Positions 6,442-16,000 of a DNA stretch of 20,218 nucleotides are shown piece by piece. Numbering within the stretch: position 1 is the stretch's first letter; each line of letters begins with the position of its first letter. The position numbers were made by a program, and so were the translations under genes. The notes beneath the pieces are model-generated. The model was given only the letters and a program-made list of their open reading frames with translations, did no database searches and had not been told where the DNA came from. The stretch covers positions 1 to 20,218 of the forward strand of contig JBDKTJ010000177.1 in the NCBI GenBank assembly GCA_039698075.1, given 5' to 3'. This DNA comes from JAJFVC01 sp039698075 (GTDB lineage Bacteria; Planctomycetota; Planctomycetia; Pirellulales; Thermoguttaceae).

Positions 6442-8298
6442 TTACCTGAGCGCCAATACTGCTTCCGTCGCCCGGTTGACCGTCGCTTCCGCCTCCAAAA
6501 ACTCCGCCCCGCGAACAATCTCCGCGCCGCGGCGCAACTCGGCCAACAGATCGCCGAGCAGTTCGCGTTCGAGCCACTGGGCCAACCAAGCGGCGCGCTG
6601 TCGGGCGTACTGCGATTGAAGCCGGCGAAACAACCGTCCGGCCGCTTGACGAACGCCCTCGCCGGCCCCGGTCAGAAGAGCCTCGCCGCCGCCCGTGATT
6701 CCTCCGGCGATCGCCGCTTCCGTGGCTGCATGGCCGACGACCGTCGTGGCAGCGGCCTGCGCGGCCGCCTGGCCCACCAAATCGCCCGCAACATGTAGGC
6801 CCGTGAAAAACAACCCCACCGTGAGCACCGGTCTCGCAACGGCCGCCGCGTGGTCAAGCGACTGCAAAAATCGGACGGCCCGCGGACTTTCGCAGCGCCA
6901 CCGATCCAATTCCTCGCGTAAAAAGTCACGATACTGTTGATCGACGGCCGGCAGACTTTTTTGCGCCGCCTCGACCTCGGCCAGCAACTCGGCTCGGGCC
7001 CGCCCGCTCAACAGTCGTTGCAGTCTCGGCCGCAACGTCTCGTTGCCAACCTGCGACAGCCGATCCAATTCGTCAAGCAGTTTTTCGACGGCCAACACGA
7101 CCGCCTCGCGCTGCTGACGCCCGAACGCCTCCAGCGGATCGGACGGCGGACCGGCCATCGCATTCCACGCCGCCCGGACCGGCCAGGTGGCGCCGCGTCC
7201 CAGCGTGCGGTAAAATCCGTGAATCTGCCGCGACCACGGCTGCCTCGCTTCGTCCCACCAGCGACGGATTTCATCGACCAACACGCAGGTCGGAAGAGTC
7301 GGCCAGGCGACTCGCGCCATCTCGCCGGCTTCCAACGCCGACGCCGCCGAGTCGAACGATCGGGCCGCCGTGCGGATCGCCTCCAAATAGGCCGGCGCGC
7401 CGCGATGCGGATCGAACACGCGACGCAGCGCCCCTTGAAACGTTTGAATCTTGATCTCGTCAAACCGGAGCGACGCCAAGTCGTCGCGCGGATTGGCCGG
7501 TTGAGTCGTTCGACCCGACTCCGCCGAGACGGCGAAAAACGGCAATTGCAGCGATTCGGCCGCCCGACGATCATAAGGGACCACGTAGACGAGCGACGGG
7601 CTGGCGCCGGTGTGCTCGCAGAACGTCGCAAGCCACTGCGGCCAATAGTCCCGATCGGACTCCAAGTCGCATTGATTGAACACCACGACGATCGGCTTTT
7701 GGGCCTCGACCGCTTCGCGGAAGAACTCTTTGACCGCCGCGTCGTTGTATTTCTGCTGCGTCAACACCGCCACCAACACGTCGGCCGATTGGCGAATCGC
7801 CCGGGCGCGGTCCCAATTGACCGTCGCGTCGGAATCGACGTCGGGCGAGTCCAGCAACAACAGCCGCGGCGGCATCGTCGGTCCGATGCGCCAAAAAAGT
7901 CGGTTCTCCGGCGAATCGTTCAGCGCTTCATCAGGCGACCGCCACCGGCACAGCACGAACGACTCGAACAGCCGCTGCAACAACCGTGGATCGGCCAAAT
8001 CGGGCGGCGCCAGACACACGGGATGCTTCGTCCCGGCGGCCAGCGGACTGGAAGCGCTCGCCCGATCGCCGGCCAGGTGATTGAAAAGGACGGACTTGCC
8101 GATGTTCGTTCCGCCGACGATCGCAACGACCAACAGCGGCGGCAGATCCAACTGGGTCAGCAACTTGCGATGGAGCAGATCGAACCACTCGCTGCCTTGC
8201 GGCGACGCCACGCCCACCGCCCGCGCCGACGGCTCCAACGCGGTCAGCGCTCGGTCGAGCCGTTGCATCTCGGCGGCAAACGATTGGTAGGTCGGCAT
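6442..8298 (-). CDS. Large GTPase with C-terminal membrane segments (dynamin/Era-like superfamily)
   Basis: This 618-residue protein has an N-terminal GTPase domain and a long helical C-terminus. G1 is GGTNIGKS (62-69), a candidate G2 Thr is in AGTKHPV (about 90), G3 is DSPD (150-153) in place of DxPG, G4 is NQCD (208-211) in place of NKxD, and AVSAESG (256-262) fits G5. Residues 280-480 are mostly helical and charged. Residues 488-545 are hydrophobic and Ala/Gly-rich and could insert in the membrane as a hairpin, followed by an amphipathic Arg-rich tail. This arrangement recalls membrane-bound GTPases such as bacterial dynamin-like or YcjX/DUF697-type proteins, but I cannot assign a family. 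No Shine-Dalgarno is seen. The gene is probably alone on its strand. Confidence 0.8.
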   Translation of the reverse strand: MPTYQSFAAEMQRLDRALTALEPSARAVGVASPQGSEWFDLLHRKLLTQLDLPPLLVVAIVGGTNIGKSVLFNHLAGDRASASSPLAAGTKHPVCLAPPDLADPRLLQRLFESFVLCRWRSPDEALNDSPENRLFWRIGPTMPPRLLLLDSPDVDSDATVNWDRARAIRQSADVLVAVLTQQKYNDAAVKEFFREAVEAQKPIVVVFNQCDLESDRDYWPQWLATFCEHTGASPSLVYVVPYDRRAAESLQLPFFAVSAESGRTTQPANPRDDLASLRFDEIKIQTFQGALRRVFDPHRGAPAYLEAIRTAARSFDSAASALEAGEMARVAWPTLPTCVLVDEIRRWWDEARQPWSRQIHGFYRTLGRGATWPVRAAWNAMAGPPSDPLEAFGRQQREAVVLAVEKLLDELDRLSQVGNETLRPRLQRLLSGRARAELLAEVEAAQKSLPAVDQQYRDFLREELDRWRCESPRAVRFLQSLDHAAAVARPVLTVGLFFTGLHVAGDLVGQAAAQAAATTVVGHAATEAAIAGGITGGGEALLTGAGEGVRQAAGRLFRRLQSQYARQRAAWLAQWLERELLGDLLAELRRGAEIVRGAEFLEAEATVNRATEAVLALR

Positions 8299-8468
8299 GA
8301 TGGGCGTCCAACAAATCGCAGGCTTTCAACCGCTGATTTCTGTCGATGCGTGAGGCAAGGCAAATCATCGAGAGAAGAAATTGCAGGAAACCGACAATTT
8401 TGCATTCTACTTCGCCGCATCGCCGGATACTAGACAAGGCTCCCCGTTTGCATTACGATTTCGGCATC

Positions 8469-9194
8469 ATGGCAAACGCTGAAACGCTCGTCACCGTCGC
8501 CACTTATAACGAAATGGAAAATCTGCCTCCGTTGGTCGAGGACATTTTTCACTTCGCCCCGAAGGTCGATCTTCTGGTGATCGACGACCACTCGCCCGAC
8601 GGCACCGGCGATTGGGTCGATCGGAAGCAAGCTGAGGATCCTCGCGTGGCCTGTCTGCACCGTCCGGGCAAGTTGGGACTGGGCACGGCCACGGTGGCCG
8701 GCATGCAATACGCCATCCAGCACGGCTACCATTACGTGCTGAACATGGACGCCGATTTCAGCCACCCGCCCAAATATCTTCCGGCGTTGTTGGCCGGCAT
8801 GGATCCGCCCGACGGACCGCCGATCGACGTGATGATCGGCTCACGCTACGTCGCCGGCGGCGGAGTCGAAGGTTGGCCGCTGCATCGTCGGTTGATGAGT
8901 CGGGCGGTGAATTGTTACGCGCGTCGCCTGCTCCGACTGCGGCCCCACGATTGCAGCGGGGCGTTTCGGTGCTATCGAACAGCGACGCTCGCGCGGCTCG
9001 ATTTCAACGCCATCCGAAGCCGCGGCTATTCCTTTCAAGAAGAAATCCTTTGGCGGCTGAAACAACTCGGCGCCCGATTCGGCGAGAGCCCCATTGTGTT
9101 CGTCGATCGACAGCGAGGCGTCTCGAAGATTGACGCCGGCGAGGCGACGGCCGCGCTGAAAATCATTTTTTCACTCGGGCTGTTCGGACGCTAG
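8469..9194 (+). CDS. Polyprenol monophosphomannose synthase-like GT2 glycosyltransferase
   Basis: The 241-residue soluble enzyme is of dolichyl-phosphate mannosyltransferase (Dpm1) type: it transfers a sugar from a nucleotide sugar to a polyprenyl phosphate at the cytoplasmic face. The nucleotide-binding VIDDHSPDGT (37-46), the metal-binding LNMDADFSHPP (91-101), and GSRYVAGGGVEGWP...R...SRAVN stretch are all family hallmarks. There is no C-terminal membrane domain, which matches the short catalytic-only forms. The ATG at 8469 starts at the first strand (TLVTVATYNE); in-frame DNA further upstream to 8346 has no coding character. It is divergent from the GTPase gene and convergent with the next glycosyltransferase. 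The sugar and acceptor are not shown by sequence. Confidence 0.92.
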   Translation: MANAETLVTVATYNEMENLPPLVEDIFHFAPKVDLLVIDDHSPDGTGDWVDRKQAEDPRVACLHRPGKLGLGTATVAGMQYAIQHGYHYVLNMDADFSHPPKYLPALLAGMDPPDGPPIDVMIGSRYVAGGGVEGWPLHRRLMSRAVNCYARRLLRLRPHDCSGAFRCYRTATLARLDFNAIRSRGYSFQEEILWRLKQLGARFGESPIVFVDRQRGVSKIDAGEATAALKIIFSLGLFGR

Positions 9195-9268
9195 TACGCG
9201 TTCCAACGTACAATGCGCGGATGCTCTTCCGCGAAAATGGCGCATCGTTTCCCTCAAAACGTTCCAAC

Positions 9269-9337
9269 CGCTTGCGATTTCACAAGAATTCTTGGCAAAA
9301 CGACATGACTTGCCAAGCGTTTACAAAATCGTAAGCG
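9269..9337. terminator. Bidirectional terminator-like hairpin between convergent glycosyltransferase genes
   Basis: A 12-bp outer stem (9269-9280 with 9326-9337, one G-U pair) encloses a perfect 8-bp inner stem (CTTGGCAA at 9291-9298 with TTGCCAAG at 9310-9317). It lies between two genes that converge, where a shared terminator is expected. T-tracts are weak, so termination strength is uncertain. Confidence 0.6.
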
Positions 9338-9345
9338 TTCTTGGG

Positions 9346-10620
9346 TCATCCCGCCTTCGCATAGAGAAACGGCTCGGATTCTTCTTCCAACGACTCGCCG
9401 GCGTCGGCGCGGACGATGGCCTGCACTTGCCCGCCGGGCAACACTTGATAGCCGATGCCTCGCCAATGAACATAGCGGCCGAACGCCGAGCTGACCACGC
9501 CGATCCAATGGGCAAACTCGACCAACGGGTTGGCCCAAACGTCAAGCCGGCGAAGTTGCCTGGAATCACCTTCCCAGTACGGAAAATAGGTCCGCACAAG
9601 GTCTTGCCGCAACCAACCGCGGCAGACCGTCACCAGATAAAGCGTGACGCTGACGGCGATCGGAATCCACGGCGACGGCGATCCGGTCACCAAGCTGAGG
9701 GTCAGCACGGTCAGATTGCCGATCCAGATGAGATTGGAAAACGTGGTCGCCAACAGCGAAAAGAGCCACCAATCGTAGGTGTACAGCCGGGCGATTAAGT
9801 ATTGGCGGCGGATAAACGACATCGCCTCGCCCATCGAGGCGTCCAACGGCGACGCGACGACGCAGGCCGGTTCAAACCGCACCTCGAGCCCACGACTCCG
9901 CATCAACTGACTGGCCACCAAATCGTCGCTTAGCGTGCGTTGCCAGGCTTCGCGCAATTCAATCGTGTCGAACACATCGCGGCGGATCGCCCAGGAACCG
10001 CCCCAGATCAAATGATGGCTGCTGCGGGTCAGGAACGACATGACGTCGCAGTTCATGCTGTAGACCAACGCATTGGCGACCGTCGACCGGTCGGGCGTGA
10101 ACCAGCGATAACCGGTCACCGCGCCTAAGTTCGGACGATCCAGCCGGGAAACCAGCGCCCGAAGCCACTCGGGCCGAGGACGCGCATCGGAATCGACGAA
10201 CGCCAAGTATTTGATGCGTTGGGAAAGATGCTCGGTGGCCACTAGCAGGTTGTGCACCTTTTGGCCGCAATCGGCGGCGCGGCCCGCCACGACAATCTTC
10301 GCCGGCACCCAGGGATGCTTGGACATCGCGTGCCGGATGGTCTCGTAAGCCGGGTCGTCGATGTTCTCGACGATGAACGTCACCTCGTAGTTGTCAAAAT
10401 CCTGACGCAGGATCGCCCGCAGATTGGCCGCCAGATCCAAATCAAGCCCTTTGCACGGCACGAACAGCGCAACCCGTCCGTCAGGTTGATGCCGCGAGAG
10501 ATTGCGCATGCAACTGCGGACGTAGCGACGGTGCTCCCACGTCAGCAACGCCAACAGCAGCGATTCGATGACGATCGCGGCGGCCAACACCAGATAAGCC
10601 GTGACCCCATACGCTTCCAT
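9346..10620 (-). CDS. Membrane GT2 glycosyltransferase, ceramide glucosyltransferase/HpnI-like
   Basis: The 424-residue membrane enzyme has one N-terminal TM helix (about 6-28) and a C-terminal hydrophobic region with several TM segments after residue 283. The GT-A domain shows FVPCKGLD (53-60), VDSDARP (142-148), LSDDLVASQ (230-238) and RRQYLIARLY (271-280). These correspond to the D1, D2, D3 and (Q/R)xxRW elements of GT21 ceramide glucosyltransferases, though the last lacks the Trp. The family glycosylates lipids (ceramide, or hopanoids in HpnI). The ATG at 10620, with GAGGA 6 bases upstream, is preferred over a GTG at 10644. It is divergent from the LptF/LptG-type permease, suggesting a shared envelope-lipid theme. 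The acceptor lipid is unknown. Confidence 0.88.
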   Translation of the reverse strand: MEAYGVTAYLVLAAAIVIESLLLALLTWEHRRYVRSCMRNLSRHQPDGRVALFVPCKGLDLDLAANLRAILRQDFDNYEVTFIVENIDDPAYETIRHAMSKHPWVPAKIVVAGRAADCGQKVHNLLVATEHLSQRIKYLAFVDSDARPRPEWLRALVSRLDRPNLGAVTGYRWFTPDRSTVANALVYSMNCDVMSFLTRSSHHLIWGGSWAIRRDVFDTIELREAWQRTLSDDLVASQLMRSRGLEVRFEPACVVASPLDASMGEAMSFIRRQYLIARLYTYDWWLFSLLATTFSNLIWIGNLTVLTLSLVTGSPSPWIPIAVSVTLYLVTVCRGWLRQDLVRTYFPYWEGDSRQLRRLDVWANPLVEFAHWIGVVSSAFGRYVHWRGIGYQVLPGGQVQAIVRADAGESLEEESEPFLYAKAG

Positions 10621-10909
10621 GCGAGTCCTCGTGCATGTCGCCACAGGTCGGGCGACCGATTTCGACGCGTCCTGCGTACCGCAAGACCCGAATACGATCC
10701 TGTCGGGCGAAAAGGATACCGAAAAATCACGGCCAGGGTCAAGAGCAACCGTGGGGGGGAAACGCCAACATGGGGGATGAGAACCCTATCGCGTGGAACT
10801 TCGCCTATGCCAACATCACGCCCATGATTCAAGCAAACATCAATAATCCCCGTCGCCCGTGCAATTGAACTTGACCTTCAGGGCGACAGGCTTCACAATC
10901 CAGCCCATC
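10621..10909. other. Divergent promoter region between the glycosyltransferase and permease genes
   Basis: About 289 bases between start codons that point apart, which should carry both promoters. I see no convincing -35/-10 pairs, repeats or operators. Confidence 0.4.
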
Positions 10910-12082
10910 ATGTACATTTTGACGCGCTACGTCATTTGGGAGGTGCTGAAAATTTTTCTGGCGGCGCTGGCTGCGCTGACGTTGGTCGTCACTTTTGGCA
11001 TGGGTGTGCAGGAAGGTTTCAAACAAGGACTGCCCGGCACGGTTATGCTCTTCACCATGCCGTTCATACTCCCGCAAGTTTTGGGCATCACGATCCCGGC
11101 GTCCATGCTGTTTTCGGTGTGCAGCGTTTTCGGCCGCATGACCGGCGCGAACGAAGTGGTGGCGTTGAAATCGCTGGGCATCAGTCCGATGGCCGTCGTT
11201 TGGCCGGCGATCGTGTTGGCCAGCTTTTTGAGCTTGGGCACGGTGTGCATGTACGAGGTTGCGGCCACCCAGTGCAAGCCGACCATTCAGCGCATCGTCG
11301 CCGAATCGGTCGAGGACATCGCCTACAGCATGTTGCAGAGGAACCACTCGTACGATTGCGACCAACTGACGATCACGGTTCGTGATGTCATTAATCCAAA
11401 AAAACGAGGCGAAAGCCAAAAACTGATCGATCCGACGATCACGATCAAGGGTTCCTCGAAGATCATCCTGCGGTCGGCCGAGGCCGAATTGCACGCCGAT
11501 CTGAAGGCCCACGTCCTGCGGATCGTCTGTCGCCGAAATAACGTTGATATTCAGCAGCAAGGGACGAGCAAAATCGGAATGAAGTTCCCGGGAACCGAGG
11601 AATATTCCGTACCGATCGTCGTCCCGCCGCCCGATCGGTATCACCAAGATTGGGTTGCGACGAGAAACGTGCCCGCCCTGGTGGCCGAACTCGAGGCCGG
11701 CGTGCGACACTTGGAGCGGCTTCGAGAAGCCAACCGGGCCCTCGGCAATCCACCGTCGCCGAAGGACGCGGACAAGATCACCGAGCAGCGACAGCGGATT
11801 TATCGATTGCGGGCCGAGTCGTATCGTCGCTGGGCCAACGGATTCACTTGCTTATGCTTCGCACTGCTCGGTACGCCCGTGGCCATGCTTTGGCGTCATG
11901 CCGATGTGCTGACCAATTTCTTCGTCTGTTTCCTGCCGATCTTGGCCATCTACTACCCTCTGTTGATGCTTAGCCAAGGGCTTTCAACTTCCGGCGTGGC
12001 GCCGCCGATTTCATTTTGGACGGCCAACGTGTTGATCTCCATTCCCGCCGTGCTTTTGCTGCGCAGGATCGTGCAGCACTAA
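10910..12082 (+). CDS. LptF/LptG-type permease (YjgP/YjgQ family)
   Basis: This 390-residue inner-membrane protein resembles one half of the LptB2FG exporter, which extracts lipopolysaccharide from the inner membrane and passes it to the LptC/LptA bridge. It starts MYILTRYVIWEVLKIF, a family-typical first helix. Three N-terminal TM helices fall within about 10-125, including GITIPASMLFSVC and GRMTGANEVVALKSLGIS, the conserved cytoplasmic-loop signature. A periplasmic beta domain spans about 130-290, with a charged helical insertion (LEAGVRHLERLREANRAL), and three TM helices finish the protein. The start at 10910 was chosen to begin the first helix. Only one permease gene is visible; LptF and LptG usually act as a pair, so the partner must lie elsewhere or the protein may work as a homodimer. 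Confidence 0.9.
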   Translation: MYILTRYVIWEVLKIFLAALAALTLVVTFGMGVQEGFKQGLPGTVMLFTMPFILPQVLGITIPASMLFSVCSVFGRMTGANEVVALKSLGISPMAVVWPAIVLASFLSLGTVCMYEVAATQCKPTIQRIVAESVEDIAYSMLQRNHSYDCDQLTITVRDVINPKKRGESQKLIDPTITIKGSSKIILRSAEAELHADLKAHVLRIVCRRNNVDIQQQGTSKIGMKFPGTEEYSVPIVVPPPDRYHQDWVATRNVPALVAELEAGVRHLERLREANRALGNPPSPKDADKITEQRQRIYRLRAESYRRWANGFTCLCFALLGTPVAMLWRHADVLTNFFVCFLPILAIYYPLLMLSQGLSTSGVAPPISFWTANVLISIPAVLLLRRIVQH

Positions 12083-12104
12083 ACAGTTTCTGTTGCCGAA
12101 AAGG

Positions 12105-12201
12105 TTGGGTGCCATGCTTGCTAAGCGAGCGTAGCGAGACAGCAAGCATGCTTGCCGCCTTATCATGCCCACGACAAGCGTGGGCATGGCACCCAATTTT
12201 T
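12105..12201. repeat. Cloverleaf palindromic repeat, probable bidirectional terminator
   Basis: An 8-bp closing stem (12105-12112 with 12189-12196) surrounds two perfect 10-bp hairpins, CATGCTTGCT/AGCAAGCATG (12113-12122 with 12141-12150) and CATGCCCACG/CGTGGGCATG (12164-12173 with 12179-12188). TTTTT follows at 12197-12201. Its outer arms can alternatively pair for 13 bp, because the CATGC motif is shared. It looks like a REP-type dispersed repeat. It sits between two convergent genes, where it can end both transcripts. Confidence 0.75.
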
Positions 12202-12244
12202 CTAAATTGCACAGGATACAAGCAGCCATTTTTGACGCACTACA

Positions 12245-12985
12245 CTAAAAGCGCAGCTCCATCCGGTCCTCGCCCAAGATCGTGTTCGGAAAGACGGCCC
12301 GCGCCGCCGCCAGCCCGACCGGATCGTCCGCAGACGCCGTCGGATCGAAATGAACCAGCACGAGCCGTCCGACGCCGGCTCGCCGGGCCAATTGAGCCAC
12401 GGCGGTCGTGTGGCTGTGGCCCAATTTCGCGGCTCGCTCCGACTGGGCGTCGTTGCAGTAGCATTCGTGCACCAAAAGATCGACCCCTCGCAAGGCATCC
12501 GCGTAGTCGGCGTCCGGCGACGCCGTCGTGTCCGTCACGTAAGCCATCGAATGACCGGGCCAATCGAGTCGGTAGCCCACCGAGCCGCCCCGATGTTTCA
12601 ACGGAAAATGGGTCAGCCGACCTCCCTGGGCCAACGGCGTCTCGGCCGCAAGCGTCCGAAACTCGCACGGCGGGGCGACGGGAAACAGCGGCGCGGCGAA
12701 CAGATGCGTTTTCAACGCCGCCAGTTGGTCGGCCGACGCATGGATCGTCACGCGCCGCAGCGGATGGGCGTCCTCAACGCTGAACAAGAACGTCAGTCCG
12801 ATCACGTGGTCCAGATGAACGTGACTGAGAAAAATATCTAGCTCCGGCCCGGTCAGATACTCCGCGGCCCGATAGACCGCCGTGCCCGCATCGAGCATCA
12901 CGCCGCATTCCGGCAGCAGCAAACAAGCGGTTTGCCGAGCGTCGTTCGGATGGTAGCCGTTCGTGCCAAGCAGGAGAAGTCGCAT
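12245..12985 (-). CDS. Metallo-beta-lactamase-fold hydrolase (RNase Z-like group)
   Basis: The 246-residue product has the fold's metal-binding motif SHVHLDH (54-60), following the strand GVMLDAGTA. Further ligand candidates are the His in FPLKHRG, the Asp in VTDTT and the His in LVHFDP near the C-terminus; HECYCND and GHSHTTAVAQLARRAG match the RNase Z / cyclic phosphodiesterase-like subgroup. It is probably a cytoplasmic phosphodiesterase, but the substrate (tRNA 3' trailer, cyclic nucleotide or other) cannot be told. The N-terminus MRLLLLGTNGYHPND is typical, so the start is secure. It follows the AsmA-like gene by 45 bases on the same strand and is probably cotranscribed with it. Confidence 0.9.
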   Translation of the reverse strand: MRLLLLGTNGYHPNDARQTACLLLPECGVMLDAGTAVYRAAEYLTGPELDIFLSHVHLDHVIGLTFLFSVEDAHPLRRVTIHASADQLAALKTHLFAAPLFPVAPPCEFRTLAAETPLAQGGRLTHFPLKHRGGSVGYRLDWPGHSMAYVTDTTASPDADYADALRGVDLLVHECYCNDAQSERAAKLGHSHTTAVAQLARRAGVGRLVLVHFDPTASADDPVGLAAARAVFPNTILGEDRMELRF

Positions 12986-12990
12986 GAAAT

Positions 12991-13018
12991 TGTCCGTTGT
13001 CCGTGATCCGTCATCCGT
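12991..13018. repeat. Four tandem heptamers NNTCCGT
   Basis: Four consecutive 7-base units (TGTCCGT, TGTCCGT, GATCCGT, CATCCGT) occupy most of the 45-base gap between the AsmA-like gene and the hydrolase gene, ending 5 bases from the hydrolase start codon. They replace the place where a Shine-Dalgarno would be expected. Confidence 0.65.
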
Positions 13019-13030
13019 ATCGGGCCGCTA

Positions 13031-16000
13031 TTATTTCTTCGGTTGCAATAGACGATCGAGTTGCTTGTTCAACTCGCCTTCGATCAGCGAGCCGGCGGCC
13101 TTTTGCAAAAACTTTCGGTTCAAGTCAGTCATGGTCTTTTGGTCGAGCTGCGGTTTGCTGAGCGTGCCGTGAATCGGGATGCGGAGCGTCTGATTGCGCA
13201 TCGCCTGCGACAACGCCGGATTTTTTTCGAGCCATTTCGGCGGCACGGGCAGTTCCGCCATGATGGCAAGCTCTTGATCGGCCAGTCCCACATAGCCATA
13301 CGTGCGAATGGTGAACTCCGGGAACACCAACTCCAACCCTTGATGATAAACACGACCGTTGACCATCTGAAACGTCACGACCGATTCTTGCCGAAGCCGG
13401 GCCGACGTCTCGCGGCTCAAAAACACCGACAACACCCGCGTCAACGGTCCGGGTCCGACCTCGATCGAATGGACCGTGAACCGTCCGGTCAACTCGCCCG
13501 ACGCCGGACGACTCAACGGAATGCGGCACGGAGGCCGACCGTCTTTGTCGTCCAAGTCGAGCGAGAAAGCGCCTTGCACGGTGGCCGCGTCGGCCAACAC
13601 GGGGGCGACGTATTTCAGGCCCGACGCACACATCCGTCCGTCCACTTGAATCCGCTCGGCCAGCGGACCCTTCGGCAACAACAGTTCCATCGGACTGGCC
13701 GCGACGCGCACGCTGGGCGCAAGCCGCAGCCGTCCGCTGCCAAGGGCCAGATCGAGCGGCGCGATTTGCACGATGCCGTTGGCCATCGCGGCTTTCAATT
13801 CGCCGGGCCCCAACCTGACGCCGTACAGGTCGGCCGAATCCCACCGCACGCCCACGCCCGCCTGCCCGGCTGACCACGAGAGCGGCCCCCGATACCACGC
13901 CGGCGACGAGCCGCGTCCGATCACGCGCACGTTCGGGCCCAGATAGGGCCGGAGCAGCAAGGCCAACCGTTCTAGATCGTAGTTGATTTGCGCATCGATT
14001 TGCGCGTTTTCGACGCCTGCGGCCGGCGCCACGCGACCCGCCGCGTTGGCCGCCAACACGGTGGAGCTCAGCTCGCACTGATCGACTTGCATCGCGCGGG
14101 TCCGGGCGTCGTAAGACCCTCGGCCGACCAGTCGCACTTGCGGCTCTTTGAACTGCTGGCCCGACGCGTCGACCACGGCCAGATTGGACACCTCGTTGAC
14201 GGTCTCGCCGGAAATCGTGCCGCCGGTTTGACGCACTTGAACCCAACCGCTGACCTGCCCGACGATTTGCCAGTCGGATTGCTGATTGGGGGCCGCAAAC
14301 CATCGACGCACGCGGGCGGCGTCGCCCTGATATTTCACCGCGCCGCTGAGTTGCAGTGGTCCTTGCTCGGGCATGGCCAACACGACGTTGTTCACCAAAA
14401 TCATCGCGCTGGGGCACACCACGCTGGCCGGCTCGATTTGCAGACGACGTCCGGCCCGATCGAACGCCCCGACCAGCGTAACCTCCAATTGGGACTCGTC
14501 GGCGTTCAGCCACGGCGAGGCCACGCGCAACGGTTGAACGGAAATCGCGGCCTGCCGCACATCGACGCCGTTGGACGAGGCCGTGCCAACCAATTTCAGC
14601 GTGTAATTACCCTCCAACCGGCAGTCTTTGGTGTCCAACATCGCGGCCAGTCGGCCAGGCCAGTTTCGCAATTGACCGGTCGCTTCGAGATGGACGGGCC
14701 ACGCGCCGCCGTCGCGCAAATTGGCGACCGGCTGCAAGAGCCGCGCGTCGAGCCGATCGACCGCCGTCTTGACGTTCAGCGTTGCCGAGTCGATTCGCGT
14801 TTCGACGCCCAAGTCGGTTTGCCCTTTGGCCGAGGCGAACGCGATCAAGTCATCCTCGCGCCAAAACGGTCGATCGGTCGGACCGATCTGAAAATTGCGC
14901 AGCCGCACTTCGGCGTCGGCATCGAATTGCCGCTGCGGCGTGCGATGCCACGCCAGATTGCCCCAGCCTTCGCCGGAAAACTGGTGCTCGCCGAGGTCGA
15001 CGAACTGGCCCAACTGGTCGGACAACTGCTTGAGGTCAAAACTCCACGACGCGTCCAACTTGTCGGAGGCGCCGGCGGCGTTGATCTTCAGAAAGTCCGA
15101 CTCGCACCGCAGCCGATCGACCGCCAGTCCGGACGCGGCCTGATGGGCTTCCAACAAAAGCGACAACGGCTGCCGCCAAGTGATGGACCGGCCCGACGCC
15201 ACGGCCGCCAGACGATCAGCCTCGACGCGAGCCCGCCATTTCATGCCTTCCGGAGCGGATTGACTGGACAACGCCACCTGCACCTGGCCCGATTGAACGT
15301 CGACTTGCCGCCGCAGCCGCAACGTGGCCGGCAGCATGTGGGCCAGCCGGGCCAGATCAATTTGGCCGTCGAGTTGGCCCTGCAACCGCGCGAGGCAATC
15401 GGCCGAGAAGCCGTTCTTTTCGTCCCACGAGACAACGCCCGACAACGACGCGCGGCCCAAATCGCAATCGACCGACGACGGCTGTATTTCCAATCGTCCG
15501 GCCCTCCAGACCGCCTGGCACGCGCCGTGAAAACGTTCCAGTTGCACCACATCGGTTTGCAGCGAGGGCGAGGCGAACGACCCGGCGTCGATCCGCACAT
15601 CGGCCCGCACGCGATTGGCGTCGGAAGCCGTGCCGCCCCACGCGACGTCCAACTCGGACGAAAGCCGCCCGGAAAGCGTCGTGCCGGGCGAACATCGCGA
15701 AGCCACGGCGCGGAACATCGCCAGCGGCACGCCCTTGGCGCGAAGCTTTACGGTGCCGTCGCCGCCCGAACGTTTTGAGAGTTTCAGGTTGGCCGACAAC
15801 TCGCCGACGTTGGCCCCGTCGGGAAACTGACCGGCGATTTCGGCCTGCACGGGGCCATCTCCGCCGTCGAGCATCTCGAAGGCCGCCTTCAAGTTTTTTG
15901 CCGTCCAGGTGCGCCGGGTCCGTTCGTCGAGAAGTGCAATCTCGCCGCCGGACACATCCAGGGCGAATCGCCACGACGTCGACGAGCTGTTTTTCTCGGC

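Noticed and set aside
6937..8433. A 498-codon plus-strand open frame
   Set aside because: It is the antisense shadow of the GTPase gene, with an Arg/Gln/His-rich low-complexity product and no domain. The minus strand has clear G motifs.
9266..9277. A 12-base identity (AACCGCTTGCGA) between this hairpin and the sigma-factor terminator at 716
   Set aside because: The match stops after 12 bases and the two hairpins differ otherwise. It is probably chance, or both use terminator-like composition.
13988..15778. A 596-codon plus-strand open frame, and a 430-codon alternative minus-strand frame at 15357-16649
   Set aside because: Both overlap the AsmA-like gene. Their products are Arg-rich with no recognisable features, a common artefact in GC-rich DNA.
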